Of a stretch of DNA of 64,000 nucleotides, positions 8,327-15,355 are shown one piece after another. The notes beneath the pieces are model-generated. The model did not search any database and was not told where the DNA came from. It was given only the letters and a program-made list of their open reading frames with translations. The DNA is from B33-G16 sp964611035 (GTDB taxonomy: Bacteria; Desulfobacterota; DSM-4660; Desulfatiglandales; B25-G16): contig CAZSWT010000002.1 in the NCBI GenBank assembly GCA_964611035.1, forward strand, positions 48,762 through 112,761. Direction: 5' to 3'. Within the stretch, counting starts at the first letter, position 1; the number at the start of each line of letters is the position of its first letter. Position numbers and translations under genes: made by a program.

Positions 8327-8790
8327 AACTCTAAATCCGAAATAATAAACAAATCCAAAGGACCAAAATTAAAAATTCAAAACAGTATGATTTAGAAGAC
8401 AGGACTTTAAAGTTTACAAAGGAGGTAATAGAGTTTGTTAAAAATCTACCAAGGACTATAGCTAATATTGAGATAATAAAACAACTTGTCCGAGCTTCTG
8501 GTTCTGTGGGAGCAAATTATATCGAAGCGAATGAGGCCTTAAGTAAAAAAGATTTTGCCATGCGCATCAAGATTTGCCGAAAAGAAGCTAAAGAAAGCAG
8601 ATATTGGCTGAGACTTATTGAAGTAAATGGGCCGGATGCTGAAAAACAAAGGAAATTATTGATTCAGGAGGCAACTGAACTTATGAAAATCTTTGGCTCC
8701 ATTCTGGAGAAGACAAAATAAGTTTTGATATTATGATTTTGTATTTTGAAATTGTTTAGAGTTTAGAAATTAGGATTTAGGATTTTTCAT
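8327..8790. repeat. Inverted degenerate-word tracts bracketing a four-helix-bundle gene (cassette B)
   Basis: Left tract (8327-8385) carries CTAAACTCTAAATCCGAAAT and AAAATTAAAAATTCAAAAC words. The right tract (8721-8790) carries the reverse type, TTTTGTATTTTGAAATTG, then TTTAGAGTTTAG and AGGATTTAGGATTTTT. CTAAACTCTAAA is exactly shared as an inverted repeat. The tracts enclose the four-helix-bundle gene and separate the synthetase gene from livH. Confidence 0.6.
8359..8721 (+). pseudogene. Four-helix-bundle protein, apparent start codon lost
   Basis: A continuous frame encodes TKIKNSKQYDLEDRTLKFTK, then EVIEFVKNLPRTIANIEIIK and LVRASGSVGANYIEANEALS, ending near 8721 with ILEKTK. This is the whole length of a 23S-IVS/S23-type four-helix protein (about 120 aa). 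No ATG, GTG or TTG occurs in frame before GTG 8506, which would remove the first helix. The codon at 8359-8361, just before the expected N-terminus TKIKNSKQYD, is AGG where ATG would be expected, so a T-to-G change may have removed the start. Either the gene is dead, or it starts at a rare codon or as a truncated protein at 8506. The gene lies within inverted word tracts (cassette B). Confidence 0.7.
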
Positions 8791-8839
8791 ACTTTACTGC
8801 GCGCATTACTTCTTACTAAACAAAAGGGGGTAGAAGAGA

Positions 8840-9724
8840 ATGGAATTATTTTTAATGACCTTTACTACCGGGATTATGGTTGGAGGGATATATGCCTTAG
8901 TTGCACTTGGTTGGGTTCTGATATACAAATGTTCCGGTGTACTGAACCTGGCCATGGGTGAGCTGACCCTTATAGGGGCCTATGTCACAATTTATTTTTA
9001 TTTAATGGGCGTTCCCTTCATTTTATGCATCTTGTTTACCCTGATCATTGGTATTATCCTCGGTATTTTAGTGGAACGGATTTTCTTAGACAGGCTTATC
9101 GGAGAGCCGATCCTGGCCGTTATAATGGTAACCGTGGGTCTCTCTTTTTTCCTTAAAGGATTGGTTGGGTTTGTATGGGGAGTAGATACCAGGGTCTTCA
9201 CGCCAGCTATCTTTTCCCTTAAGCCATTTACCATCGGTTTTTTGAAGATCTCAACTGTCTATTTCTGGTCCTTTGTGCTGGCCATTGTTCTCTTTCTCGT
9301 TTTTGTTGCCTTTTTTAAATATACACGCTGGGGTCTTTCCATGCAGGCAACAGCAGACGATGAGACAGCCGCCCTATCCCTTGGAGTAAGTGCCAGGTTT
9401 GTATATGCAGCATCCTGGGCTATTGCCTTTATGGCAGCGGGCGTTGGAGGAGCACTTTTAGGAAATATAAATGGTGTTAACATTACTATTGGCTTTTTAG
9501 GGTTATTGGTATTGCCCGCCGTGGTCCTCGGCGGCCTTAACTCCATTCCCGGGGCCATAGTAGGAGGACTATTAATAGGAGTTTTGCAGAATTTTGCCGG
9601 CACTTACTTAGATCAGTATTTCCCCGGAGGGGTAAAAGAAGTCTTTCCCTTTGCATTTATGGCAGTATTTTTACTCTTCATGCCATATGGGCTCTGGGGT
9701 TGGATAAAGATAGAGAGGATGTAA
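8840..9724 (+). CDS. livH: LivH-like ABC transporter permease
   Basis: Inner-membrane permease subunit of the HAAT importer, 294 aa with about eight hydrophobic helices. Family landmarks are the N-terminal GIMVGGIYALVALGWVLIYK (residues about 10-29), VLNLAMGELTLIGAY (about 34-48), the GLSMQATADDETAALSLGV loop (coupling region facing the ATPases, about 166-184) and VLPAVVLGGLNSIPGAIVGG near 230-249. Start ATG at 8840 follows AAAGGGGG. It is separated from the upstream synthetase by the cassette B insertion of about 0.46 kb. Confidence 0.93.
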   Translation: MELFLMTFTTGIMVGGIYALVALGWVLIYKCSGVLNLAMGELTLIGAYVTIYFYLMGVPFILCILFTLIIGIILGILVERIFLDRLIGEPILAVIMVTVGLSFFLKGLVGFVWGVDTRVFTPAIFSLKPFTIGFLKISTVYFWSFVLAIVLFLVFVAFFKYTRWGLSMQATADDETAALSLGVSARFVYAASWAIAFMAAGVGGALLGNINGVNITIGFLGLLVLPAVVLGGLNSIPGAIVGGLLIGVLQNFAGTYLDQYFPGGVKEVFPFAFMAVFLLFMPYGLWGWIKIERM

Positions 9725-9749
9725 ATTAGCAATGTAAAATTAGCAATTT

Positions 9750-9953
9750 AAAAATGATATGGAGTTAGACGGAGGAGAGAAGAAGACCGGAGATGATATA
9801 TAAAGAATGTAATCTAACAATGTAAAATTATCAATATAAAATTAGCAAGTTAAAAATGATATGGAGTTAGACGGAGGAGAGAAGAAGACCGGAGATGATA
9901 TATAAAGAATGTAATCTAACAATGTAAAATTATCAATATAAAATTAGCAAGTT
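9750..9953 (+). repeat. Two identical 102-bp tandem repeats derived from the 5' end of the following gene
   Basis: Units 9750-9851 and 9852-9953 are identical over 102 bases. Each contains ATGGAGTTAGACGGAGGAGA and encodes MELDGGEKKTGDDI followed by a stop, i.e. a near copy of the first 14 codons of the four-helix-bundle gene, plus an AATGTAAAATTATCAATA word tract. A third, diverged unit (from 9954) runs into the actual gene. Confidence 0.85.
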
Positions 9954-9962
9954 AAAAATGAT

Positions 9963-10340
9963 ATGGAGTTAGATGCAGGGGAGAAGAAGACTGGAGATAA
10001 TATAGCAGAACGTTTACTTGATTTTGCCGTAAGAGTTATAAAACTTGTCAATGCGCTACCGAAAACAATTGTTGGGAGACATATAGCAGGCCAGCTTGTT
10101 AGGTCGGGAACATCTTGTGGATCTAATTATGAAGAATCTCGTGGGGCTGAATCCAGGGCAGATTTTATTCACAAATTAGGTATTGCTTTAAAAGAGATTA
10201 AAGAATCACGTTTTTGGTTGAAAGTCATTTACCATGCTAAAATTATGAAGCCAGAACAAATTGAATCACTCATTGTAGAATGCGGGGAATTAGCTGCCAT
10301 AATTGCAAAAAGCATAATTACAGCGAAAGCAAATAAATAA
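9963..10340 (+). CDS. Four-helix-bundle protein (23S rRNA IVS/S23 type), 125 aa
   Basis: Intact member of the family, with all four amphipathic helices. Landmarks are RLLDFAVRVIKLVNALPKT (residues 17-35), GRHIAGQLVRSGTSCGSNYE (about 38-57), ESRGAESRADFIHKLGIALK and EIKESRFWLKVI (about 58-90), and a C-terminal helix ending AKSIITAKANK. Known structures of relatives are left-handed four-helix bundles that oligomerise; a molecular function is not established, although the DGR accessory protein Avd shares the fold. It sits between livH and livM inside inverted word tracts, so it is more likely a passenger of an inserted element than a transporter part. Confidence 0.88.
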   Translation: MELDAGEKKTGDNIAERLLDFAVRVIKLVNALPKTIVGRHIAGQLVRSGTSCGSNYEESRGAESRADFIHKLGIALKEIKESRFWLKVIYHAKIMKPEQIESLIVECGELAAIIAKSIITAKANK

Positions 10341-10410
10341 TTTTCCAAATATTAATTTTTAATTGCTAATTGCTAATTTTATATTTTAACTTGAATTAAG
10401 GAGATAATCT

Positions 10411-11508
10411 ATGTCAAGAGTTTGGCTTCCGTGCGGCTATTATCATGAAAACTATGCAAAGGATCAGGGTTGGTGGCAGACACCTGTGATAAAGGGGAAG
10501 ATGATTTTACTTCTCCTGATTGTTTTTGTTGGATTTCCCTTATTTTTAGACGAATACTGGATCGGTGTGGCTAACATGATTGGCTACACTGCACTTGGTG
10601 CCCTTGGCGTACAGCTTTTGATAGGTTATGCAGGTTTGATAACCCTGGGACATGCCGCCTTTATAGCTGTAGGTGCCTATACAAGTACCATTTTAATCCT
10701 GCAATTTCCATGGCCAGAATTTTTAATTAACTGGGGCCTTGCATATCCCATCAGCATTGTAGTTGCTGCAATTGTTGCCGGCCTGTGGAGTGTTCTCTTT
10801 GGGCTTCCTTCTGCCAGGGTCAAGGGATTTTACCTTATTTTAACTACCATGGCCGCCCAGTTTATCACAGTGGACTTTATCCTGACCCAGTATGTAAGCC
10901 GAATTGGCGGCAGAGGACAGGCATTTTCCCTTCCACCAGGCACAATTAAGATAGGTCCCTGGGTTATAGATACGGATTTGAAGGTATATTTTTTAATGAT
11001 TATCGTTTTGACCCTTACGGTTATGATTATGGCAAATCTCCTCAGAACCAGGGTTGGAAGGGCCTGGGTTGCAATAAGGGACAATGATATTGCAGCAGAG
11101 ACCCTTGGCATTAATATTATCTGGTATAAATTGCTGAATTTCTTTGTGGCAGGATGTATAGCCGGTGTTGCAGGGGCGTTTTGGGTGGCCAACTTAGCGG
11201 CCCTGAGCCCGGAGCATTTTCCATGGTTCTGGTCTCTTTGGCTGGTAGGTGTAATACTAATCGGCGGGGCAGGGATTGATGGCGCCATTTTTGGCTCTAT
11301 ATTTATGGTTATGGTCTTAGAAATTTTGCAGATGTTAGCTATGCCAGCTTCTGAAATATTTCCAAAGATCCTGATTGATTTTGCCTTTTTAAAGGATATG
11401 GCCTTTGGCCTTGCAATATGTGCCTTCTTGATCTATGAGCCTCGAGGACTTTCTTATAGATGGTGGCAGGCCAAAAATTATTTTAACCTGTGGCCGTTTT
11501 CGTATTAA
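10411..11508 (+). CDS. livM: LivM-like ABC transporter permease
   Basis: Second permease of the HAAT importer, 365 aa. Hydrophobic segments cover most of the protein. Family markers are LLIGYAGLITLGHAAFIAVG (about 69-88), GLPSARVKGFYLILTTMAAQ (about 130-149), the ATPase-coupling loop RVGRAWVAIRDNDIAAETLG (about 215-234) and LVGVILIGGAGIDGAIFGS near 278-296. The N-terminal 25 residues (RVWLPCGYYHENYAKDQGWW) are hydrophilic and unusual but present in frame from the ATG with AAGGAG upstream. The gene continues the operon after the cassette C insertion. Confidence 0.93.
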   Translation: MSRVWLPCGYYHENYAKDQGWWQTPVIKGKMILLLLIVFVGFPLFLDEYWIGVANMIGYTALGALGVQLLIGYAGLITLGHAAFIAVGAYTSTILILQFPWPEFLINWGLAYPISIVVAAIVAGLWSVLFGLPSARVKGFYLILTTMAAQFITVDFILTQYVSRIGGRGQAFSLPPGTIKIGPWVIDTDLKVYFLMIIVLTLTVMIMANLLRTRVGRAWVAIRDNDIAAETLGINIIWYKLLNFFVAGCIAGVAGAFWVANLAALSPEHFPWFWSLWLVGVILIGGAGIDGAIFGSIFMVMVLEILQMLAMPASEIFPKILIDFAFLKDMAFGLAICAFLIYEPRGLSYRWWQAKNYFNLWPFSY

Positions 11509-11570
11509 TGAAGCTATTGCAAAATATGCTTGAGAAAATGTCATTGGGAGAAGAGATATTCTTATTTAGT

Positions 11571-12019
11571 CATTGCGAGGAGCGGGCTTTGGCACTTGGT
11601 CATTGCGAGGAGTGGATATTCTCATTTGGTCATTGCGAGGAGGCCAGAGGCCGACGAAGCAATCTTGGAAGTTCCGCAATCTTAAAAAAGTATAAATGAA
11701 GAGACAGTATTATGTCTATATATTGACCAACAAACATAATACCGTTCTCTACACAGGTATAACAAACGATCTGAAAAGAAGAGTTTACGAACATAAAGAA
11801 AAACTTGTTGATGGGTTTACAAAGAAATACAACATTACAAAATTGGTATACTATGAAGTTTTCGAAGACCCTGAAAATGCCATATTGAGAGAGAAACAGA
11901 TAAAGGCTGGTTCAAGGCAAAAGAAAATCGACCTGATTAACAGCATAAATAGAGAATGGATTAATTTGTATGAGAAAATATGAGATTGCTTCGTCCCGAT
12001 GAATCGGGACTCGCAATGA
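11571..12019. mobile_element. CATTGCGAG palindrome with a GIY-YIG gene in its loop
   Basis: Three tandem left-arm copies begin at about 11571, 11600 and 11630 (TCATTGCGAGGAG). The last continues to GACGAAGCAATCT (11653-11665). The matching right arm AGATTGCTTCGTCCCGATG to CTCGCAATGAC runs 11983-12019. Between the arms lies a complete GIY-YIG reading frame whose TGA stop is the first bases of the right arm. The empty form of the same palindrome is found at 12286-12383. Confidence 0.7.
11696..11983 (+). CDS. GIY-YIG nuclease family protein (95 aa)
   Basis: Single GIY-YIG domain: YYVYILT (residues 5-11), VLYTGITNDLKRRVYEHKEK (about 17-36, with the catalytic-type Arg), FTKKYNITKLVYYEVFEDPE and NAILREKQIKAGSRQKK with the conserved Glu (about 62-78). 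The length matches the stand-alone UPF0213-like proteins, generally predicted DNA endonucleases of unknown role. ATG 11696 has no strong ribosome-binding site. The gene is flanked on both sides by arms of the CATTGCGAG palindrome, so it appears to be carried by that repeat and not part of the liv operon it interrupts. Confidence 0.87.
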   Translation: MKRQYYVYILTNKHNTVLYTGITNDLKRRVYEHKEKLVDGFTKKYNITKLVYYEVFEDPENAILREKQIKAGSRQKKIDLINSINREWINLYEKI

Positions 12020-12104
12020 CGAAGTGTCAATGTCATTGCGAGCGAATTTACGAAACGTTTTAATAGCAATGACTTTTTATTTTTTATCAGGTATACTTGA
12101 TAAA

Positions 12105-12244
12105 TTCGTAAAAAGTCAAAAATGGGATGGCAAAGTAAAAAGTTCCAAATGCAAGGCTTGCGAATCTTGAGGAATGAGGCGTACTTACCAGTACGCGCAA
12201 TGACAAAAGATGAAGCGTAACGTAGCAGTTGGACTTTTTACGAA
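12105..12244. repeat. 140-bp palindromic element with TTCGTAAAAAGTC ends
   Basis: TTCGTAAAAAGTC (12105-12117) and GGACTTTTTACGAA (12231-12244) form the terminal inverted repeat. The interior contains ATGGGATGGCAAAGTAAAAA and GAGGAATGAGGCGTACTTAC. A partial end (GACTTTTTACGA, about 12392-12403) follows the next palindrome. I believe similar elements are common in deltaproteobacterial intergenic DNA, but this is from memory. Together with the palindromes around it, it fills the 524-bp gap before livK. Confidence 0.65.
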
Positions 12245-12285
12245 GTCGTCATACGTGATTCATTCCTAAAAAGTCATGAACCGGG

Positions 12286-12383
12286 GTCATTGCGAGGAGC
12301 ATAGCGACGAAGCAATCTAATAAATACAATAAGTTATGCTATATGAGATTGCTTCGTCCCGATGAATCGGGACTCGCAATGAC
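12286..12383. repeat. Empty CATTGCGAG/CTCGCAATG palindrome (98 bp)
   Basis: The left arm GTCATTGCGAGGAGCATAGC to GACGAAGCAATCT pairs with AGATTGCTTCGTCCCGATGA to CTCGCAATGAC, around a short AT-rich loop. The right arm is base-for-base the same as that downstream of the GIY-YIG gene at 11983-12019. A shorter degenerate relative (TCATTGCGAG to GCAATGAC) occurs at about 12030-12072. Confidence 0.8.
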
Positions 12384-12507
12384 ATGCTTTTTGACTTTTT
12401 ACGAGATATTTATATAACAGTTGAAAGGAGGTGAATTACAGGGATAATATAACAATTATTGTTTAGGCGGGTTTAATTTTTATTTATCTTTTAAAAAGGG
12501 GGAAGCA

Positions 12508-13788
12508 ATGAAGATGAAAAAGATTTTAATTGTTTTATGTGCCGTTGTATTTTTGTTTGGCCTATCATCTATGGCTTTAGCCAAGGTGATAAAGGTAGGT
12601 GGCATTAAGGATACAACAGGTGCTACGTCTGATGTGGGAAAAGACGCCGCACTCGGTCAGGAAGAATTCTGGGCGCACTATGTAAACGATCATGGTGGCA
12701 TTAATGGAAAGAAAGTAAAATATATCTGGTTTGACTATGGTTACCGAATCCCTGAGGCCCTTACCAAATATAAGCTCCTTAAAAGGATGAAAGTTCTCGC
12801 TATCATGGGATGGGGAACAGGTGATACCGAGGCCCTTTCACCGACTATCAATAGGGATAAGATTCCCTATGTATCGGATTCCTACTCTGCTCACCTCACA
12901 CGGCCAAAAGACTGGGTAGGAAAGGATGGAAAAAAACATGGGGGCACAGCCTATAACCTGTTTTTTTCATCCGATTACTCCACCAATGCCAGATCCTGTT
13001 TGACAGCCTGGTATGACAAGAAATGGAAACCAAGGGGAGAGAGCAGGAAGCCCCGTCTTGCATGTTGCTATATGTTTGGCTCTCCGTATGCAAGCGCCCC
13101 TATTGCTGCTATCAAGAACCATGCTGAGCTGCTCGGTTTTGATATAGGCAAGGATCAGGATGTGAGTCTATTTGCCATTGATACCAAGAGCCAGATCATG
13201 GCGCTTCAAAAGTTTAAGCCGGATATCATCTGGCACGGAAACACAACTATGTCGGTGTCTGCCACCATAAGGGATGCATATGCCCTGGGGTTACGGGCGG
13301 ATCATATCGTTAACAACTGGGGTTTTGATGAAAACCTACCGCGCCTTGCCGGAGAGGCTATGAATGCAAAGGATGCACTGTGTGTAATGGGTGCAACTCC
13401 TAATGGTTTTTATGGACAAAAATGCGACTTGATGGATGAGGTGGTAAAGTATGCCAAGAAAATCAATCCTGGTGTCCCTCAGAAAAAGCGTATATGCAGA
13501 ACTGTTCAGGGTTGGTCCAATGGCCTTGTCCTCTGGGAAGCGATGAAACGGGCAGATAAGGCAGGCGATCTAACCGGCCCAGGAATTATGAAAAAGGGCT
13601 TTGAAACCATGCGGGATTTCCATATCGGTTTATGTACTGGTAATGTTACCTATACAGCCAATGACCATAGGCCAACAGGAGGTTGCTGGGTTCAGGAATG
13701 GAAAGACGGCAAGTTTCAGAAGGTGGACTTTGTTAATGTGAAAGAGCGGTGGCCAAAACAATGGGCCTCTGAATGGCACGGATGGTAA
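12508..13788 (+). CDS. livK: LivK-like periplasmic substrate-binding protein
   Basis: Periplasmic receptor of the HAAT importer, 426 aa. The signal peptide is clear: MKMKKILIVL, a hydrophobic core to about residue 22, and an AxA-like cleavage after SMALA. The mature protein has the type I periplasmic-binding fold of the Peripla_BP_6 group: KVGGIKDTTGATSDVGKDAA (about 29-48), VNDHGGINGKKVKYIWFDYG (about 58-77), and RPTGGCWVQEWKDGKFQKV close to the C-terminus. Start ATG follows AAAAAGGGGG. Its low similarity to classical leucine-binding proteins (as judged by eye) and its cluster with two CoA ligases favour an acid substrate. Confidence 0.9.
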   Translation: MKMKKILIVLCAVVFLFGLSSMALAKVIKVGGIKDTTGATSDVGKDAALGQEEFWAHYVNDHGGINGKKVKYIWFDYGYRIPEALTKYKLLKRMKVLAIMGWGTGDTEALSPTINRDKIPYVSDSYSAHLTRPKDWVGKDGKKHGGTAYNLFFSSDYSTNARSCLTAWYDKKWKPRGESRKPRLACCYMFGSPYASAPIAAIKNHAELLGFDIGKDQDVSLFAIDTKSQIMALQKFKPDIIWHGNTTMSVSATIRDAYALGLRADHIVNNWGFDENLPRLAGEAMNAKDALCVMGATPNGFYGQKCDLMDEVVKYAKKINPGVPQKKRICRTVQGWSNGLVLWEAMKRADKAGDLTGPGIMKKGFETMRDFHIGLCTGNVTYTANDHRPTGGCWVQEWKDGKFQKVDFVNVKERWPKQWASEWHGW

Positions 13789-13804
13789 ACAAGGAGGTTT
13801 CCAA

Positions 13805-14614
13805 TTGGAAGCAGCAGAAAAGATATTAATGGTAAATAATATTGAGGTCAAATACCATGAGGTGATCCTTGTGCTCAAGGGTGTCTCTATTGAAATCCCA
13901 AGAGGTGGTATAGTTGCCCTCTTGGGTGCCAACGGAGCAGGTAAAAGCACAACCCTGAAATCCATTTCCGGACTCCTTAAGGTGGAGGTTGGAGAGGTTA
14001 CTGATGGGGCCATTGAGTTTGAAGGTGTGCGGATACACAAAAAAACTGCGGTAGAGATTGCCAAGATGGGTATTATACAGGTAATTGAAGGCCGCAGGGT
14101 ATTTGAGCATCTCACCGTTGAGGAGAACCTCAAGGTTGGGGCGCATTTGAGAAAGTCAGGGTCTGTCAAGGATGGATTGGAGCTGGTCTACCACTATTTT
14201 CCCAGGCTAAGGGAAAAGAGGAGTGAAGTTGCAGGATTTGTGAGCGGAGGAGAGCAGCAGATGGCGGTAGTCGGCAGGGCCCTGATGACAGAGCCCAAGC
14301 TGGTACTATTAGATGAGCCATCTATGGGACTTGCCCCTATGTTAATCCATGAGATATTCAATATCTTAACGAGGCTTAACAAGGACGAACACATATCTAT
14401 TCTTCTGGTTGAGCAAAATGTAAAGCTGGCCCTGAATGTGGCCCCATACGCATATGTAATGGAAACCGGGCGTATTGTCATGGATGATACGTCTGAAAGA
14501 TTAAAAGAAAATGAAGATATTAAGGATTTTTATCTCGGGCTCTCTGAAAAAGGAAAGTCAAAGAGCTTCGCAGAGGTAAAACACTATAAGAGAAGAAAAA
14601 GATGGCTAACGTAG
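13805..14614 (+). CDS. livF: LivF-like ABC transporter ATP-binding protein
   Basis: Second ATPase of the HAAT importer. Walker A GANGAGKS is at residues 41-48, the signature VSGGEQQMAVVGRAL at about 147-161, Walker B LVLLDEPSMGLAP at about 168-180, and the switch His position is Gln in the LLVEQNVKLAL segment, as usual for LivF. The start is TTG at 13805, with AAGGAGGT at 13790-13797 fixing the choice. The C-terminus is about 30 residues longer than usual, ending in a basic KHYKRRKRW tail. Confidence 0.92.
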   Translation: MEAAEKILMVNNIEVKYHEVILVLKGVSIEIPRGGIVALLGANGAGKSTTLKSISGLLKVEVGEVTDGAIEFEGVRIHKKTAVEIAKMGIIQVIEGRRVFEHLTVEENLKVGAHLRKSGSVKDGLELVYHYFPRLREKRSEVAGFVSGGEQQMAVVGRALMTEPKLVLLDEPSMGLAPMLIHEIFNILTRLNKDEHISILLVEQNVKLALNVAPYAYVMETGRIVMDDTSERLKENEDIKDFYLGLSEKGKSKSFAEVKHYKRRKRWLT

Positions 14615-14644
14615 CCCTAAAATTTAAATAGGGAGGTTTTTATT

Positions 14645-15244
14645 ATGCCTAAGAAATCTACAGTATTATTAATCGCGCTTATTTTTGGTATGGGGGTGCT
14701 ATTTGCCTCTTGTGCCGCTGTTCAGGTAAAACCTACTGCGGCCAATTTTAAGGCACCAACAATAGCAATCGAAATGATAGAGGTACCCCAGTATGATGGG
14801 TACTGGTATTATGGGGGAAATATAAAACCAACAAAAGGTAAGGCAGGGAATCATGGTGCACCCTTGCCATTAATCATTACCTTTAATATCACGAATCCAA
14901 ATCCATATCCGATTCTACTGGAGGATTACAGTTTTGTCATTGCATTTGAAGACTTTGATATGACTACTGTCAAAGGCTATGAGTCCCAGTGGATTCCGGC
15001 TGGTAAGACAAATCAAGTCAAGGCAGCCACCATGTTTACCACTCGTTCAGTATTATTGAAGCTTTTGGTAACCAGTGGATTCAAATTAAAGGCCAAAGGA
15101 ACCAATGCCTGGGCCGCAATGGAAAAATATTGGACTACAATTCCTGATATGGCCTTTCCCATTAACATTTATGAAGGGAATTTCGGCTTTAGGGCCGATG
15201 GTGTCTCTAAGGCAGTTCCATTTAAAGGCACTTATGCCCCATAA
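14645..15244 (+). CDS. LEA14-like lipoprotein
   Basis: Predicted lipoprotein of 199 aa. The signal peptide ends in a lipobox (LFASC, Cys23). The following part contains the LEA type 2/WHy-like pattern LPLIITFNITNPNPYPILLE (about residues 78-97), with the NPNPYPI signature. The family is seen in desiccation proteins and in envelope proteins of bacteria; a biochemical role is not known. It follows livF with an AGGGAGG ribosome site and precedes the operon terminator, so it is probably co-transcribed. One possibility is an outer-membrane lipoprotein helping substrate passage to LivK, but this is only inference from position. Confidence 0.75.
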   Translation: MPKKSTVLLIALIFGMGVLFASCAAVQVKPTAANFKAPTIAIEMIEVPQYDGYWYYGGNIKPTKGKAGNHGAPLPLIITFNITNPNPYPILLEDYSFVIAFEDFDMTTVKGYESQWIPAGKTNQVKAATMFTTRSVLLKLLVTSGFKLKAKGTNAWAAMEKYWTTIPDMAFPINIYEGNFGFRADGVSKAVPFKGTYAP

Positions 15245-15280
15245 TTGGGGATGAACAGATGGGTTTAATCATCTAAAAAA

Positions 15281-15318
15281 AATAGACCGCCAGAGGTGCT
15301 GCCTTTGGCGGTCTATTT
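15281..15318 (+). terminator. Rho-independent terminator of the liv operon
   Basis: AATAGACCGCCAGAGG (15281-15296) pairs with CCTTTGGCGGTCTATT (15302-15317) with one G-U. The T-tract on the plus strand is short (TTTAC); the A7 run before it would make it efficient on the minus strand too. It lies 37 bp after the LEA-like gene. Confidence 0.75.
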
Positions 15319-15355
15319 ACTTATCGATAGCATATTGATTTGAAAGAGGTAAGCT

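Larger units (their letters stand above)
9724..10395. repeat. Inverted degenerate-word tracts bracketing a four-helix-bundle gene (cassette C)
   Basis: The left tract (9724-9752) reads AATTAGCAATGTAAAATTAG then CAATTTAAAAAT. The right tract (10350-10392) reads TTAATTTTTAATTGCTAATT then GCTAATTTTATATTTT, its approximate reverse complement. The tracts enclose the four-helix-bundle gene and its duplicated 5' end, and sit between livH and livM. Confidence 0.6.

Noticed and set aside
9750..9953. CRISPR-like direct repeats
   Set aside because: Only two contiguous 102-bp units without spacers, derived from the neighbouring gene.
11590..11607. Second sigma-54-like TGGCAC...TTGCG
   Set aside because: Spacing between TGGCAC and TTGC is 7 instead of 5 bases, and it lies in the CATTGCGAG repeat.
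11490..11699. 69-codon open frame after livM
   Set aside because: Encoded by tandem CATTGCGAGGAG arms (HCEERALALGHCEEW), a repeat translation and not a protein.
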